A stretch of DNA of 62,571 nucleotides, taken from the NCBI RefSeq assembly GCF_000723885.1, contig NZ_CCDG010000054.1, positions 1 through 62,571 of the forward strand, read 5' to 3'. This document shows positions 26,471-35,915 of the stretch, piece after piece (the stretch's first letter is position 1; every line of letters starts with the position of its first letter). The notes under the pieces are model-generated. The model was not told the origin of the DNA and ran no database searches. It was given only the letters and a program-made list of their open reading frames with translations. The translations under genes were made by a program, and so were the position numbers. This DNA comes from Paenibacillus camerounensis (GTDB lineage Bacteria > Bacillota > Bacilli > Paenibacillales > Paenibacillaceae).

Positions 26471-28858
26471 TTAACCTTCTATATGATCTCCAGTTACGGT
26501 CTGCAGCATCAGTTCTGCAGGGGCAAGGCCTAAGGATTCAGCACGCAGCGTCACAGAGCCTGCATCGCCGGAGGCCTGAACCAGCGCCAGGCACCATCCG
26601 TTAAAGGCACGGCGCAGGGACGACTTGTCCGGCTCATGGCTGCTCGGGTTACCGTTACCTACGCCCAGCAAGGAGCCTGCTCCGGTAACCTCAAAACGGA
26701 TTTCGTTATCGGCTGTAGGCACAATATTGCCATCCTTGTCCAGTACAGCAACGCGGACCGGAATCGTATCCGATCCGTCCGCCCGTGCTTCATGCCGGTC
26801 AGGGATGAATTGAATCTGATAAGGCTGGCCAGCGGTAACGACAGACTTCCTTGCTGCTTCCTGTCCGCCGTGTTTCCCGACAGCTTCCAGCTGTCCCGGC
26901 TCATAGATCACGTTCCAGGTCAAATATCCGTTTCTGTCCACCTGCTGTTCCCCCAGGCTTCTGCCGTTCAGATACAGCTCTACAGTGTCGGTATTGGAGA
27001 ACACACGGACTTCGACAGGCTTACCCTCCGAGCCCGGCCAATTCCAGTGCGGCAGCAGATGAACCATCGGCTTCTCCGTCCACGCAGCCTGCATATAATA
27101 ATAACTGTCTTTCGGGAATCCGCAAGTATCCATCAGACCGAAATGTGAGTTAATACACGGCCACAGGTATGGAGTCGGTTCGCCACGGTAATCAAATCCG
27201 GTCCACATGAAGACACCGGTCAAAAAGCGGTTATTCACCAAATCTCTCCAGGCCTGCTGCGGTGTGCAGCCCCATGAAGGAATGTTCGTACCATATTCAG
27301 AGCAGTAGCCTCTAACCGGATCATCTTCATAGATGCCTCTGGTTGCTGTGAAGCTGGCACATTCACTGCCAATCATCAGGCGATTCGGGTATTGCTCATG
27401 GTCACGGATATCGAGATGATCGCGGTGTCCATAATTATAGCCGGTAATTTCAACCGCATCATTGTAGCCGTTCTCGTTCCAGCCGTGGTTCATTGCCGCA
27501 CAGGTCGGGCGTGTCGGATCAATGCGGCGGGTTGTGTCCGCCAGTGTTTTGAGTATCCGGGCGCCTGTGACGGTGCCTTCCAGCACCTCTTCATTCTCCA
27601 TGCTCCAGATAATTACGCTTGGATGGTTACGGTCACGGTAGAGCAGCCTTTCCAGCTGGCTAATCCCGTTTCGGCTGCTGTCCAGCTTGCGGTTCTCATC
27701 CATCACCAGCATTCCGATCCGGTCGCAGATATCCAGCAGCTCCGGGGTTGGCGGATGATGTGCACTGCGGTAAGCATTGGAGCCCATCTCCTGCAGAAGC
27801 TTAAGCTTATATTCTATCAGGCTATCTGGCAAGGCTACGCCCACTCCGGCAAAATCCTGATGATTGCATGTCCCTTTGATGACCAGCGGCTCACCGTTAA
27901 GGAAGAAGCCCTCCTCCGGATCAAACCGGATGCTGCGGATGCCGAACACCGTCTCATACCGGTCCAGCTCTTGCCCTTCATGAATGATTACCGATTCTGC
28001 TCTGTATAAATACGGCGAATCAGGTCCCCAGAGATTAGGCTGCTCCACCACGAAGCTCTGTGCAAGCTCCGTCTCGGCGTACCACTCGGCATAGGTATCT
28101 GCCGATCCGGCACAGACCTGTTGCCCGGAGCCGTCATAAATTACGGTCTGCAGCGATACCTGCAGCCCATCGGTATAGTTATTGCGGATACGGGTGTTGA
28201 TATTAACCGTCGCCTGTTCTTTGCCCACCTCAGGTGTAGTTATGTACGTCCCGTATTCCGCCACATGCAGCAGATCCATATTCTCCAGCCAGACATGCCG
28301 GTAGATGCCGCAGCCCTCGTACCACCAGCCCTCACATTCCGTCGCATCCACTTTGACAACAATAACATTGCTGCCCTCATCCCCGTAACGGAGCACGTCC
28401 GACAGGTCATAGCTGAATCCGATGTATCCCCCATGGTGACTGCCGATCAGATGGCCATTCACCCAGACCGTGCTGGTGCCGGATACGCCGTCGAAACGAA
28501 TCAGCCATTTGCTGCCCGCAGCCTCTGCCGGCAGGTCAAACCCCTTGCGGTAAAACCCGATTCCGCCCGGCAAATACCCGTGGCTCCCGTCTCTGGCTCC
28601 CAGATGCTCATCCTGGACGTACTGCTGCTCCACACACCAGTCATGCGGGATGCTGACAGAAGACCAGTCCAGCTGCTGCTCACCCATTCCTTTATCGTTA
28701 AATGCGATATCCAGCCATTCCCCATCCTTGCGGGTACTCGCATCCGTAATACCCCCTGTCATTCCGGCCTTAACTGCATAGGGAATCCGGATATCCCCTT
28801 TGTAAAAGCTCCATTCCCCGTCAAACTGTACTTTGCTTCTTCCTGTGCCATTAATCAT
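26471..28858 (-). CDS. GH2 beta-galactosidase
   Basis: A 795-residue cytoplasmic enzyme without a signal peptide. The N-terminal sugar-binding domain (FDGEWSFYKG, SIPHDWC, FYRKGFDLP, WVNGHLIGSHHGGYIGF) is followed by a beta-sandwich and a TIM barrel with acid/base Glu in WSMENEE (about 423) and nucleophile Glu in MIGSEC (about 499). The C terminus has DUF4982-like and Ig-like segments (VELYLNGRSLGEQQV, HEARADGSDTIPV). GGGAGG precedes the ATG. It probably removes terminal galactose from imported oligomers; GH2 also includes beta-glucuronidases and mannosidases, so the sugar is inferred from context. It is the first gene of a unit with the kinase and regulator. Confidence 0.88.
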   Translation of the reverse strand: MINGTGRSKVQFDGEWSFYKGDIRIPYAVKAGMTGGITDASTRKDGEWLDIAFNDKGMGEQQLDWSSVSIPHDWCVEQQYVQDEHLGARDGSHGYLPGGIGFYRKGFDLPAEAAGSKWLIRFDGVSGTSTVWVNGHLIGSHHGGYIGFSYDLSDVLRYGDEGSNVIVVKVDATECEGWWYEGCGIYRHVWLENMDLLHVAEYGTYITTPEVGKEQATVNINTRIRNNYTDGLQVSLQTVIYDGSGQQVCAGSADTYAEWYAETELAQSFVVEQPNLWGPDSPYLYRAESVIIHEGQELDRYETVFGIRSIRFDPEEGFFLNGEPLVIKGTCNHQDFAGVGVALPDSLIEYKLKLLQEMGSNAYRSAHHPPTPELLDICDRIGMLVMDENRKLDSSRNGISQLERLLYRDRNHPSVIIWSMENEEVLEGTVTGARILKTLADTTRRIDPTRPTCAAMNHGWNENGYNDAVEITGYNYGHRDHLDIRDHEQYPNRLMIGSECASFTATRGIYEDDPVRGYCSEYGTNIPSWGCTPQQAWRDLVNNRFLTGVFMWTGFDYRGEPTPYLWPCINSHFGLMDTCGFPKDSYYYMQAAWTEKPMVHLLPHWNWPGSEGKPVEVRVFSNTDTVELYLNGRSLGEQQVDRNGYLTWNVIYEPGQLEAVGKHGGQEAARKSVVTAGQPYQIQFIPDRHEARADGSDTIPVRVAVLDKDGNIVPTADNEIRFEVTGAGSLLGVGNGNPSSHEPDKSSLRRAFNGWCLALVQASGDAGSVTLRAESLGLAPAELMLQTVTGDHIEG

Positions 28859-29104
28859 TCTGTAAATACCTCCCGGTAAAATAATACTCTCATTGTAGAG
28901 GAGAAACGCGAACTCCGGTTAGGACAATCCTATTATTGAATAGCACAAAATGAACATGCATATAAGAAATATATATTTTACATTTACCCGCTGGATTTAT
29001 GTTCCCCCTTTATGTATTTCGCCCAAACGTAGTGCCCGGTCTGGAAACTTGTTCTGTATCACCCGAACTAATTAATACTTAGAATTCTTTTTATACTAAT
29101 AAAA

Positions 29105-29136
29105 ATAAACAGGAGCCCCTGCAGGCTCCCGTTTCA
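29105..29136 (-). terminator. Intrinsic terminator after polysaccharide deacetylase gene
   Basis: Arms AAACAGGAGCC (29107-29117) and GGCTCCCGTTT (29124-29134) pair with one mismatch; on the minus strand a T-rich stretch follows. The roughly 230 bp between it and the GH2 start is AT-rich with no gene that I can support. Confidence 0.8.
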
Positions 29137-29152
29137 TATTAATCTTCCATAA

Positions 29153-29980
29153 CTAAATTTGCAGCGTACTCCCGGGCGGAACCTCAACCACTGTATCATC
29201 AGCCATAATCCACACGGCTAAGGCGCTCGGGTTATACACCAGGTTGCAGTCAACTGACAATCTCAGCTGGCTGTAAGCCTCCATGTAATGGATGATTTCG
29301 ATGTTTGTTGCATACCAGACTTCATCACGGCTGCTGATCCTTTGGCTGAATTCCTCGATCCGCTCCCAGTTATTCTGCACATCAAACTCATAGCTGTGTC
29401 CCCATACATAGAACAAAGATAAGGACGGGGACCCGTCAGCAAGAAAAGCCTCCGTCAGATTCATCAGCTCTGGATCATTATGATGACAGGTCGGATGCCA
29501 TTCATACGGATTCTCCGGCAGATTAAACTTCAAGTGCTGATTAACTGTTCTGGCATATTCCAGCCCGCATTCCTTCAGCAGCCCGACAGTCGCAGCATTG
29601 TATGCGCCATAGGGATAAGCCATCCCCGTTACCAGATAACCGAATTTCTGCTCCAGATTCCGCTTGTCTTCTAATATCTCAGCCCGCGCGAGCTCATGCG
29701 GCAGATCAGGAAGTACAGGATGAGTCAGGCTGTGGACGGCAATTTCGTGGCCTTCATACACAGCCTCCAGTCCCTCCGGATTCATCCGTCTGATGGTAAT
29801 CCCTTTATCCACCCAGAAGCTGCCTTCATGCTGAATCCCGGAATTCAAATTAAACGTTGCTTTTAATTTATACTTATTAAGGATTTGTATCAGTCTTCTA
29901 TCCTGCTCCACACCATCGTCATAGCTTAATGTAAAGGCTTTCGGTTTGCCGCCGGGCCATAGCTTGGTTATTCGTTTCAT
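29153..29980 (-). CDS. Polysaccharide deacetylase (NodB homology) family protein
   Basis: A 275-residue protein. NodB motif 1 appears as TLSYDDGVEQD (metal-binding Asp), motif 2 as AVHSLTHP (metal-binding His pair), and PYGAYN near residue 155 matches motif 3. No signal peptide is evident, so it may act on intracellular or released oligosaccharide, or on a substrate that is not peptidoglycan. AAAAGGAG precedes the ATG. It stands alone with its own terminator, next to the galactan locus; whether it belongs to it is unclear. Confidence 0.85.
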   Translation of the reverse strand: MKRITKLWPGGKPKAFTLSYDDGVEQDRRLIQILNKYKLKATFNLNSGIQHEGSFWVDKGITIRRMNPEGLEAVYEGHEIAVHSLTHPVLPDLPHELARAEILEDKRNLEQKFGYLVTGMAYPYGAYNAATVGLLKECGLEYARTVNQHLKFNLPENPYEWHPTCHHNDPELMNLTEAFLADGSPSLSLFYVWGHSYEFDVQNNWERIEEFSQRISSRDEVWYATNIEIIHYMEAYSQLRLSVDCNLVYNPSALAVWIMADDTVVEVPPGSTLQI

Positions 29981-30157
29981 TGGGGTCTCCTTTTATAATA
30001 TTAGATAAAAACATACGCTTACCAAAGTGCGATTCCAACCTTATCCTTTTCTCTAAGCGCAATCTTGTTAATAATCTCTAAATGATCAATCATAATTATA
30101 AACTCAGCTCTGAGTTTTACAAAGCAGAGAAATCAGATAACAATTCAGTTATAATGA

Positions 30158-30592
30158 AAGCGTATACTAAATCCTGCGCTCTGCATACCGGATCATGCCC
30201 GCGAGGGGACTCTGGGCGGCGCCTCCTATGATATCAATAATGTACCTGAGGTTATCGATTGCGGACTGATGCACGGAATGGATGATCAGGTTGTACCTTA
30301 CACTTACGCTGTTAAAGCCCAGGAATCCTATGCACCGGAGCAATGTCACCTGCAGTTGATCCAGGAGGCAGGACATTCCTTTACCGAGAATCAGAATGCC
30401 AGTGCCTTGGTGTCGATACAGCAGTTTTTGCTTGGTAAAAAAGAGATTTTAACCATCTGTGCCCAGATTACAGGCTCGGAGGGCCGCGAGGAGGAAGGCT
30501 CGCACAGACAGATTGCTGTTCTTTTTACCGGAGTCAGTGCTGGAAGGCTATACAGCCGGGCTTACGGTGCGGATCTATTCGAAAGTGCCTGA
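30158..30592 (+). pseudogene. 5'-truncated alpha/beta-hydrolase fused to a DUF3237-like start, remnant
   Basis: A plus-strand frame opens just after a stop at 30155 and reads NPALCIPDHAREGTLGGAS, then VIDCGLMHGMDDQVVPYTYA and LIQEAGHSFTE. This is the C-terminal part of an alpha/beta-hydrolase, with the catalytic Asp (HGMDDQ) and His (AGHS) region. It continues into KKEILTICAQITGSEG and VLFTGVSAGRLYS, which resembles the start of a DUF3237 domain, and then ends abruptly at 30592. The N-terminal half with the nucleophile Ser is missing and no start codon with a ribosome binding site exists, so it is a decayed gene. The domain assignment is from pattern recognition only. Confidence 0.7.
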
Positions 30593-30633
30593 GTTAGGGT
30601 AAGGCTTCATCACAAATAATCGCTGGATCGAAA

Positions 30634-30658
30634 GAGTTCACATGTTGATGGTGAACTC
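30634..30658 (-). terminator. Hairpin after NarL-type regulator gene
   Basis: GAGTTCAC (30634-30641) and GTGAACTC (30651-30658) pair perfectly around a 9-nt loop. It lies 23 bp past the regulator stop. The T tract is weak, so it may be a terminator or a stabilising 3' hairpin. Confidence 0.55.
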
Positions 30659-30680
30659 TCTCATATTCTTTAGCGTAACA

Positions 30681-31334
30681 TCAAATTTCCATAAGCCCCT
30701 GCTCCAATGCAACAGCTACAGCCTGGGAACGTGACTCCACCCCAAGCTTGTTGTAAATAGCCGTTAAATGTGCTTTTACTGTCCTCTCTGAAATGCCCAT
30801 ATCGGAGGCAATGACTTTGCTTTTGTACCCCCGGGCAACAGCCTGCAGAATAGATGTTTCCTTTTCTGACAAGGGAGAAACTGCTTTGGAGGCAGGGGCA
30901 GCCGTATTCTCCTTAGACTTTGCTGCAATAACACGGTCCATTATATCCGCTGACAGCAAGGTTTCCCCCCGGACTGCCGATTCAAGATTTCTGAACAGAT
31001 TATCGCGGCTTGTATCCTTTAACAAATAACCCTTTGCTCCTATTGCCAATCCGCTTATCATTAGCTCATCTTCGTTATAGGTGGTGAGAATAATTACGGG
31101 AATTGAAGATCCTTGTCTTTTTAATTCCTGCATCGTTTCCAGACCGCCCATAACCGGCATATTTAAGTCCATTAGAATCACATCAGGCTGCAGTTCCTTA
31201 ATCATTGGCAACGCCTGTGAACCATTTTCAGCCTCGCCGATAACCTGAAATTGTTCGTTGGTCTCTAGAATCAGCTTCAGGCCTTCCCGTACAACTAAGT
31301 GGTCATCAACAATTACAATTTTATACACCGTCAT
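30681..31334 (-). CDS. NarL/LuxR-family response regulator (YdfI/LiaR-like)
   Basis: A 217-residue regulator: receiver 1-120 (KIVIVDDHLVVREGL, DVILMDLNMPVMGG with phospho-Asp, LLKDTSRDNL) and a C-terminal LuxR helix-turn-helix at about 150-217 (LSEKETSILQAVARGYKSKVIA, SERTVKAHLTAIYNKLGV). AAAGGAG precedes the ATG, which overlaps the kinase stop by four bases. It most likely controls the MMPL exporter and SDR genes upstream, which carry matched operators. The layout parallels the B. subtilis YdfHI system that controls the RND-type gene ydfJ. Confidence 0.92.
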   Translation of the reverse strand: MTVYKIVIVDDHLVVREGLKLILETNEQFQVIGEAENGSQALPMIKELQPDVILMDLNMPVMGGLETMQELKRQGSSIPVIILTTYNEDELMISGLAIGAKGYLLKDTSRDNLFRNLESAVRGETLLSADIMDRVIAAKSKENTAAPASKAVSPLSEKETSILQAVARGYKSKVIASDMGISERTVKAHLTAIYNKLGVESRSQAVAVALEQGLMEI

Positions 31335-32524
31335 ATATGCTCTCCTTTAGTTAAGGGCACTTTAAATTTAATTGAGGTACCTTCAGACGTGCTGTTCATG
31401 TAAACCTCTCCGCTGATCAGCCTTACCCGTTCTTTTAATCCCAATAATCCATAATGCCCCGCATCCTTGCCAATATCATCTGTTCTAAAGCCAATACCGT
31501 TGTCTTTAATTTCAACAATTAAATTGTTGTCCTGTGAGGAGACCGATAAGTATACTTTATCAGCCTTGGCATGACGGGCAATATTGGTAAGACACTCTTT
31601 AATAATGTGCAGACTGTGCTCCATCTGCAGCCTGGATAGTTTTTTGTTAAACCGATAATCCTTGGTAACCATGATACCCGTAGCGCCGTGAAAATGTTCA
31701 ATTTCATCTGCTACCGCCTCTTTGAAGTCTATCTCCGGAGCTGACTTTAAACGTAAATTGTCTATTGCTCTGCGGGCCTCGGCCAGTGTACGGCGTGCCT
31801 GCTGCATGGACTGCCTGATAATTTCATGTGCGCGCTCCATATGGTTCTGTGACATGTGCGCATCTGCAGCCTCAAGACTCATAATAAGCCCGGCAACACC
31901 CTGAGCAAGGGTATCATGCAGATCCCGCGCCATACGCTGGCGCTCATTCGCAAGGGTTAACTCCTCTACCTTGTCATGTGCTGCTCTCAAATCCTCCAGA
32001 AAGCTTTGAACTTTAAGCCGCTCCTGTACTTGCTTAAAAAATAATATGGCATAGGCAAGAACAACGATGAGCATTAGGACAAATATAGGAAGAAATACAA
32101 TCAGTTCATCCCGATCCCCCACAGTCAGAGCTGAATCAAAAAAGACAATAATGCTTATAAGCGCTATAAAGACTGCTCTCTTCACCCGGAATGAATATCC
32201 AAGACTCTGTGCAATGAGTATAGGCAGCAGCCCAATTAATACAGCCTGGTAACCGTCCCGCATTAAAATAGCACAAAGATAGACTAATGCCGCTTGTATC
32301 GAAAAGTAGATCCAGAACGTTTTTTGCGTAATTCTGTAGGAGTTCCAATGCAACAATACATGAAGGGTAAATAAAGCAGTAAATACTGCGCTTTCTAAAA
32401 TCAAAGGCTCCTTAAGAAATTGCAATATGATAGTCCCGGCATAGACAATCGATACCCAGATTAAGGTTGGGATCCTTGAAGCAAACAGCTCACTGATGCT
32501 TTGTATTTTGTTTTTTTCGTTCAA
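31331..32524 (-). CDS. NarL-type sensor histidine kinase (HisKA_3)
   Basis: A 397-residue kinase. TTG 32524 is chosen because GGGGGAG lies five bases upstream; a frame from 32551 lacks a site. Five or six membrane segments span about 10-165 with almost no extracellular domain, so it may sense membrane state or a lipophilic compound. A coiled coil is followed by the HisKA_3 box ERQRMARDLHDTLAQGVAGL and an ATPase domain with NIARHAKADKVYL and KDNGIGF. It is coupled to the regulator gene by a four-base overlap. A perfect TATAAT lies upstream, in the gap after the lipid kinase gene. Confidence 0.9.
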   Translation of the reverse strand: MNEKNKIQSISELFASRIPTLIWVSIVYAGTIILQFLKEPLILESAVFTALFTLHVLLHWNSYRITQKTFWIYFSIQAALVYLCAILMRDGYQAVLIGLLPILIAQSLGYSFRVKRAVFIALISIIVFFDSALTVGDRDELIVFLPIFVLMLIVVLAYAILFFKQVQERLKVQSFLEDLRAAHDKVEELTLANERQRMARDLHDTLAQGVAGLIMSLEAADAHMSQNHMERAHEIIRQSMQQARRTLAEARRAIDNLRLKSAPEIDFKEAVADEIEHFHGATGIMVTKDYRFNKKLSRLQMEHSLHIIKECLTNIARHAKADKVYLSVSSQDNNLIVEIKDNGIGFRTDDIGKDAGHYGLLGLKERVRLISGEVYMNSTSEGTSIKFKVPLTKGEHI

Positions 32525-32604
32525 GCCTGCTCCCCCTGCAAAGTTCCTCAATAGTTGGCTTTTTCAGCCTTACTTCATTATAACGTAGTCTTTTCTCTAA
32601 GTGC

Positions 32605-33504
32605 TTAAGCAATCTGTTGGGATGGAACGACTATCGTAAGCCCCTGCGGAACAACCTCGATATTCGCTATTGCACTTTTGCGTAGCTCACCATCCATTCC
32701 AATCCGGGCCGCATCCGCATCGAATGGAGTGATACATAACCTTTTGGTTTTAAAATAGAGAACATCTGAGCGATCAATGTGTGTACCGTTTTTAATATCT
32801 AATAAGAGCTGTAGAGTGTTTAATAATGAGCTTTTCTTGATAACGAGCACATGAAGATGACCATCGTCCATTTTGGCATCCGGAACAATGCCTTCGAGTC
32901 CTCCTATTACAGACGAATTAGTAACCAGGTAAAGTAATGCCTCCTGCTCTTTGCGCAGCTCTTCACTCTCGATCTTGATATGCGTGCCTTGAAAGATCCT
33001 GGCAAGCTTAGGAACAGCAGATAAATAGTACGCTTTTTCCCCGAACATATTTTTCAAATACTGATTGGTAGAGTAACTGATCGTATTAATTGCCCCGCCT
33101 GCCAGAACGTAATGAAAATACTCATCTCCGGCTAATCCGAGATCAACCTTCCGGGTATGCATTCCGTCTAACATCTCACAAAAAGCCTCCGCAGTGCACG
33201 GCAAGCTCAAACAATGTCCGAAATCATTTACCGTTTCCGTAGGGAGATAGGCAACAGGCTTGTCGATCCCAAGGCGCTTAATAGAATTAACGGCATAGTG
33301 AAGTGTTCCGTCACCGCCGGCTACTATAATGACATCGCAATGATCGAAAAACGCTTTCTCCATCGGCCTACTTGTCAGAGAGGTATAGAAAATATCCGCC
33401 TGGCGCAAAGCATGTTTTCTTGTCAAACGGCTCGTTACTTCTGCAACGACACTCCGCGCTTTAACATGACCAGATACCGGGTTTATAATCATTTTTAGTC
33501 TCAT
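32605..33504 (-). CDS. Diacylglycerol/lipid kinase family protein (DagK-like)
   Basis: A 299-residue cytoplasmic protein. ATG 33504 is chosen because AAGGAG lies ten bases upstream. The catalytic domain shows MIINPVSG at the start, VIIVAGGDGTLHYAVN (the GGDGT nucleotide loop) and later DAARIGMDGE. The family phosphorylates diacylglycerol or related lipids, or acts on sphingosine-like substrates. It follows the MMPL exporter on the same strand, with a hairpin between them. Just upstream of the ribosome binding site is TGCCCAAAA, shared with the operators of the neighbouring genes. Confidence 0.85.
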   Translation of the reverse strand: MRLKMIINPVSGHVKARSVVAEVTSRLTRKHALRQADIFYTSLTSRPMEKAFFDHCDVIIVAGGDGTLHYAVNSIKRLGIDKPVAYLPTETVNDFGHCLSLPCTAEAFCEMLDGMHTRKVDLGLAGDEYFHYVLAGGAINTISYSTNQYLKNMFGEKAYYLSAVPKLARIFQGTHIKIESEELRKEQEALLYLVTNSSVIGGLEGIVPDAKMDDGHLHVLVIKKSSLLNTLQLLLDIKNGTHIDRSDVLYFKTKRLCITPFDADAARIGMDGELRKSAIANIEVVPQGLTIVVPSQQIA

Positions 33505-33531
33505 ATCGTCGATGCTCCTTTTTGGGCAATA

Positions 33532-33557
33532 GAAAAGCCCTGCATTGCAGGACTTTT
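33532..33557 (-). terminator. Hairpin between MMPL exporter and lipid kinase genes
   Basis: GAAAAG-CCTGCA and TGCAGG-CTTTTC pair with one unpaired base on each side. It lies 19 bp past the MMPL stop and could terminate or attenuate before the lipid kinase gene. Confidence 0.6.
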
Positions 33558-33575
33558 CCATATGCATAACATGTA

Positions 33576-35786
33576 TCACATTATCTTACGGTATGCACCA
33601 AGTGAGTCGCTCTCCCCGCCCTGCTTGGAATACTCTTTCATGATGGTCTCCCCTTCAATATCAAAGTTCGGCAGTATTCTATCCAGCCATTTAGGGAAGT
33701 ACCAGGCGGATTTCCCCATTAATGTCATCACAGCAGGCACAATAGCCAACCGGACTACAAAGGCATCAAACAGAACACCCACAGCTAACGCCAGACCCAT
33801 TTGCTTAATGGTCGGATCATGCGAGAAGATAAACCCTGAAAATACCGATATCATAATCAGTCCTGCCGCCGTTACGACAGCCCCATTTTCCTTGAGTCCT
33901 GCATGTATCGCTTTTTTGGCATCGCTGGTGTGCGCAAATTCTTCACGCATTCTGCTGACAAGGAATACCTCGTAATCCATGGATAGACCAAACAGAATAC
34001 CGATACATAAGACTGGCAACAAAAATAATATGGCGCTTGAGCCAGGGAACCCGAACACATCAAGGAAGTTGCCGTCCTGGACGATGAATACGGTAAACCC
34101 TAAGGTTGCGCCAATCGAAAGTACGAATCCGAGCACAGCCTTTAATGGCACGAGAATGGATCTAAAGACAACCATCATTAGGACAAAGGCAAACGCCACG
34201 ATTAGAATAGCAAAGGTTGGCATGGCACTCATGATCTGGTCAGAGATATCAATATTAACGGCTGTAGCTCCTGTCACCAGAAGTTCCATATTCCCGCTGT
34301 CAGAAAGAGCTCTGATCTCATTTACCAGATCTTTGGTTTCCGGTGCATTCGGCCCATCCTCCGGTGTGACACTCATTAGAAATAGCTCATTCGTCTGGTT
34401 CGGCATTGCAGGGCTGGCGCTTTGCACATGATTGAGTCCGTTTATGGTTTCCGACAGTACTTTCAGGTTATCCGCAGAAGCCGCCTCCTGATTAACAGGT
34501 TCAGCAATTACAACTAATGTCGAATGGAACCCTGCCCCATAAGCATCCGATAACATATCGAACCCTTGTCTCTCCGAGGTTTCATATTGTTTATTTCCAT
34601 CATCAGGAAGACCAAGATTTAAATGAAAGAACGGAGTAGCCATTACTGCTAATAAAGCTATACCGACTACAGCCACGATCAATGGATTTTTCGTAACAAA
34701 TCTGCTCCAGGCATTGGTATCGGATTCTTTTTTCTTATTGGCCCGCGTCAGCATGGCGATCAACCGGTTGCTTTTCTCGGGTCTGATGCGATGTCCCATG
34801 ATTCCCAGGACGGCGGGTACAACCACTACAGCTACAATGATTGACATCAACACGACTACAGCGGTCGCGATTCCCATGGTGGTCATAAAGGGAATGTCCA
34901 CAACCATGAGTCCCAACAGCGCAATGATTACCGTTAATCCGGCAAAGATTACCGCATTACCGGCAGTCCCGTTGGCGATAGCAATCGATTCCTGAACGGA
35001 AAATCCCTTCTTTAATTGCTGTTTGAAACGGGAGAAGATAAACAGGGAGTAATCAATTCCGACGGCAATTCCGAGCATTCCTGCCAGAGTAAGCGAGATC
35101 GAGGAGATATCGAACAAGTTAGTTCCCAGCAGGATTAACAATACTCCGATACCCACACCAATCAATGCCATAAGTATCGGCATTCCTGCTACAAGCAAGG
35201 AAGCAAAGGTAATGGCTAAAATAACATAGGCTAATATGACGCCCATAATCTCGCCCGGGCCTCCGCCCGCTTCCGTCTGTTCAAATTTTACAGTCCCGCT
35301 AAGTCCGGTCTCTATGCCTTTATCCCGTGTTATCGCTAAACTGTCTTCTACTTTATCCTTTGATTCCTGAGTAACATTGTCTGCAGGAGAATTATAAGTT
35401 ACAACTGCATACCCGATTTGTTTATCCGGATTGATGTTCGCCAGCTCGTATGGAGACGCAACCGAGGTTACCGCATCATCTTCTTGAATCTTCGTAAGCA
35501 ATTCGCTAATAACTGTTTTATTATCTTCTGAGTCTAAGGCTTCGTTATCTGGAGCCTTAAATACGATTTTAACCTGCCCGTCCTGTTCCCCGCCTGTGAA
35601 TTTTTCCGCTAAAATTTTCATCGCTTTTTCTGATTCTGTACCCGGAATGGATACATCCTCTTTGAACGCTGTTCCCATACTAAAGATCAGTCCGCCCAAT
35701 ACAGCCATAAGCAAAATAAACGCCACGATCACTTTTTTACTGTTGGAGCCTGCCCAGCTTCCTAATCTGAATAACATCTTTGCCAT
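33576..35786 (-). CDS. MMPL/RND-family exporter (YdfJ-like)
   Basis: A 736-residue membrane protein. ATG 35786 is chosen because GGAGGAG lies just upstream; the longer frame is not supported. Twelve membrane segments are arranged as two repeats, each with a large extracellular loop after the first segment (about 35-185 and 400-530). Signatures include GIAVGIDYSLFIFSRF and FGLSMDYEVFLVSRMREE, with the charged residues that carry protons in this superfamily. It probably exports a lipid or hydrophobic toxic compound. Upstream lie two GCCC-type repeats and a -10 element that match those of the SDR gene. Confidence 0.92.
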   Translation of the reverse strand: MAKMLFRLGSWAGSNSKKVIVAFILLMAVLGGLIFSMGTAFKEDVSIPGTESEKAMKILAEKFTGGEQDGQVKIVFKAPDNEALDSEDNKTVISELLTKIQEDDAVTSVASPYELANINPDKQIGYAVVTYNSPADNVTQESKDKVEDSLAITRDKGIETGLSGTVKFEQTEAGGGPGEIMGVILAYVILAITFASLLVAGMPILMALIGVGIGVLLILLGTNLFDISSISLTLAGMLGIAVGIDYSLFIFSRFKQQLKKGFSVQESIAIANGTAGNAVIFAGLTVIIALLGLMVVDIPFMTTMGIATAVVVLMSIIVAVVVVPAVLGIMGHRIRPEKSNRLIAMLTRANKKKESDTNAWSRFVTKNPLIVAVVGIALLAVMATPFFHLNLGLPDDGNKQYETSERQGFDMLSDAYGAGFHSTLVVIAEPVNQEAASADNLKVLSETINGLNHVQSASPAMPNQTNELFLMSVTPEDGPNAPETKDLVNEIRALSDSGNMELLVTGATAVNIDISDQIMSAMPTFAILIVAFAFVLMMVVFRSILVPLKAVLGFVLSIGATLGFTVFIVQDGNFLDVFGFPGSSAILFLLPVLCIGILFGLSMDYEVFLVSRMREEFAHTSDAKKAIHAGLKENGAVVTAAGLIMISVFSGFIFSHDPTIKQMGLALAVGVLFDAFVVRLAIVPAVMTLMGKSAWYFPKWLDRILPNFDIEGETIMKEYSKQGGESDSLGAYRKIM

Positions 35787-35831
35787 TCTTTTCTCTCCTC
35801 CAATACTCTCTACGACTAAGGTCATGTCCTT

Positions 35832-35897
35832 ATCGTACAGTCTGAAAGAAGAGAGCACATCGTCCGAACGGGCAGCGGAGATTTGCCCTTTTGGGCA
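35832..35897 (-). promoter_or_regulatory. Putative NarL-type regulator operator and promoter of the MMPL gene
   Basis: On the minus strand GCCCAAAAGGGC (35885-35896, inside the palindrome TGCCCAAAAGGGCA) and GCCCGTTCGGAC (35862-35873) stand 23 bp apart, start to start. CTG-TACGAT, a plausible -10 (35832-35837), lies 24 bp downstream of the second repeat. The SDR gene has the same arrangement. The second repeat abuts the -35 position, as expected for an activator site. Confidence 0.7.
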
Positions 35898-35915
35898 GGC
35901 CGTGTTTCACACAAA

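Noticed and set aside
30101..30116. AACTCAG-CT-CTGAGTT inverted repeat
   Set aside because: Seven-bp arms in an AT-rich gap with no T tract; too little to call an operator or terminator.
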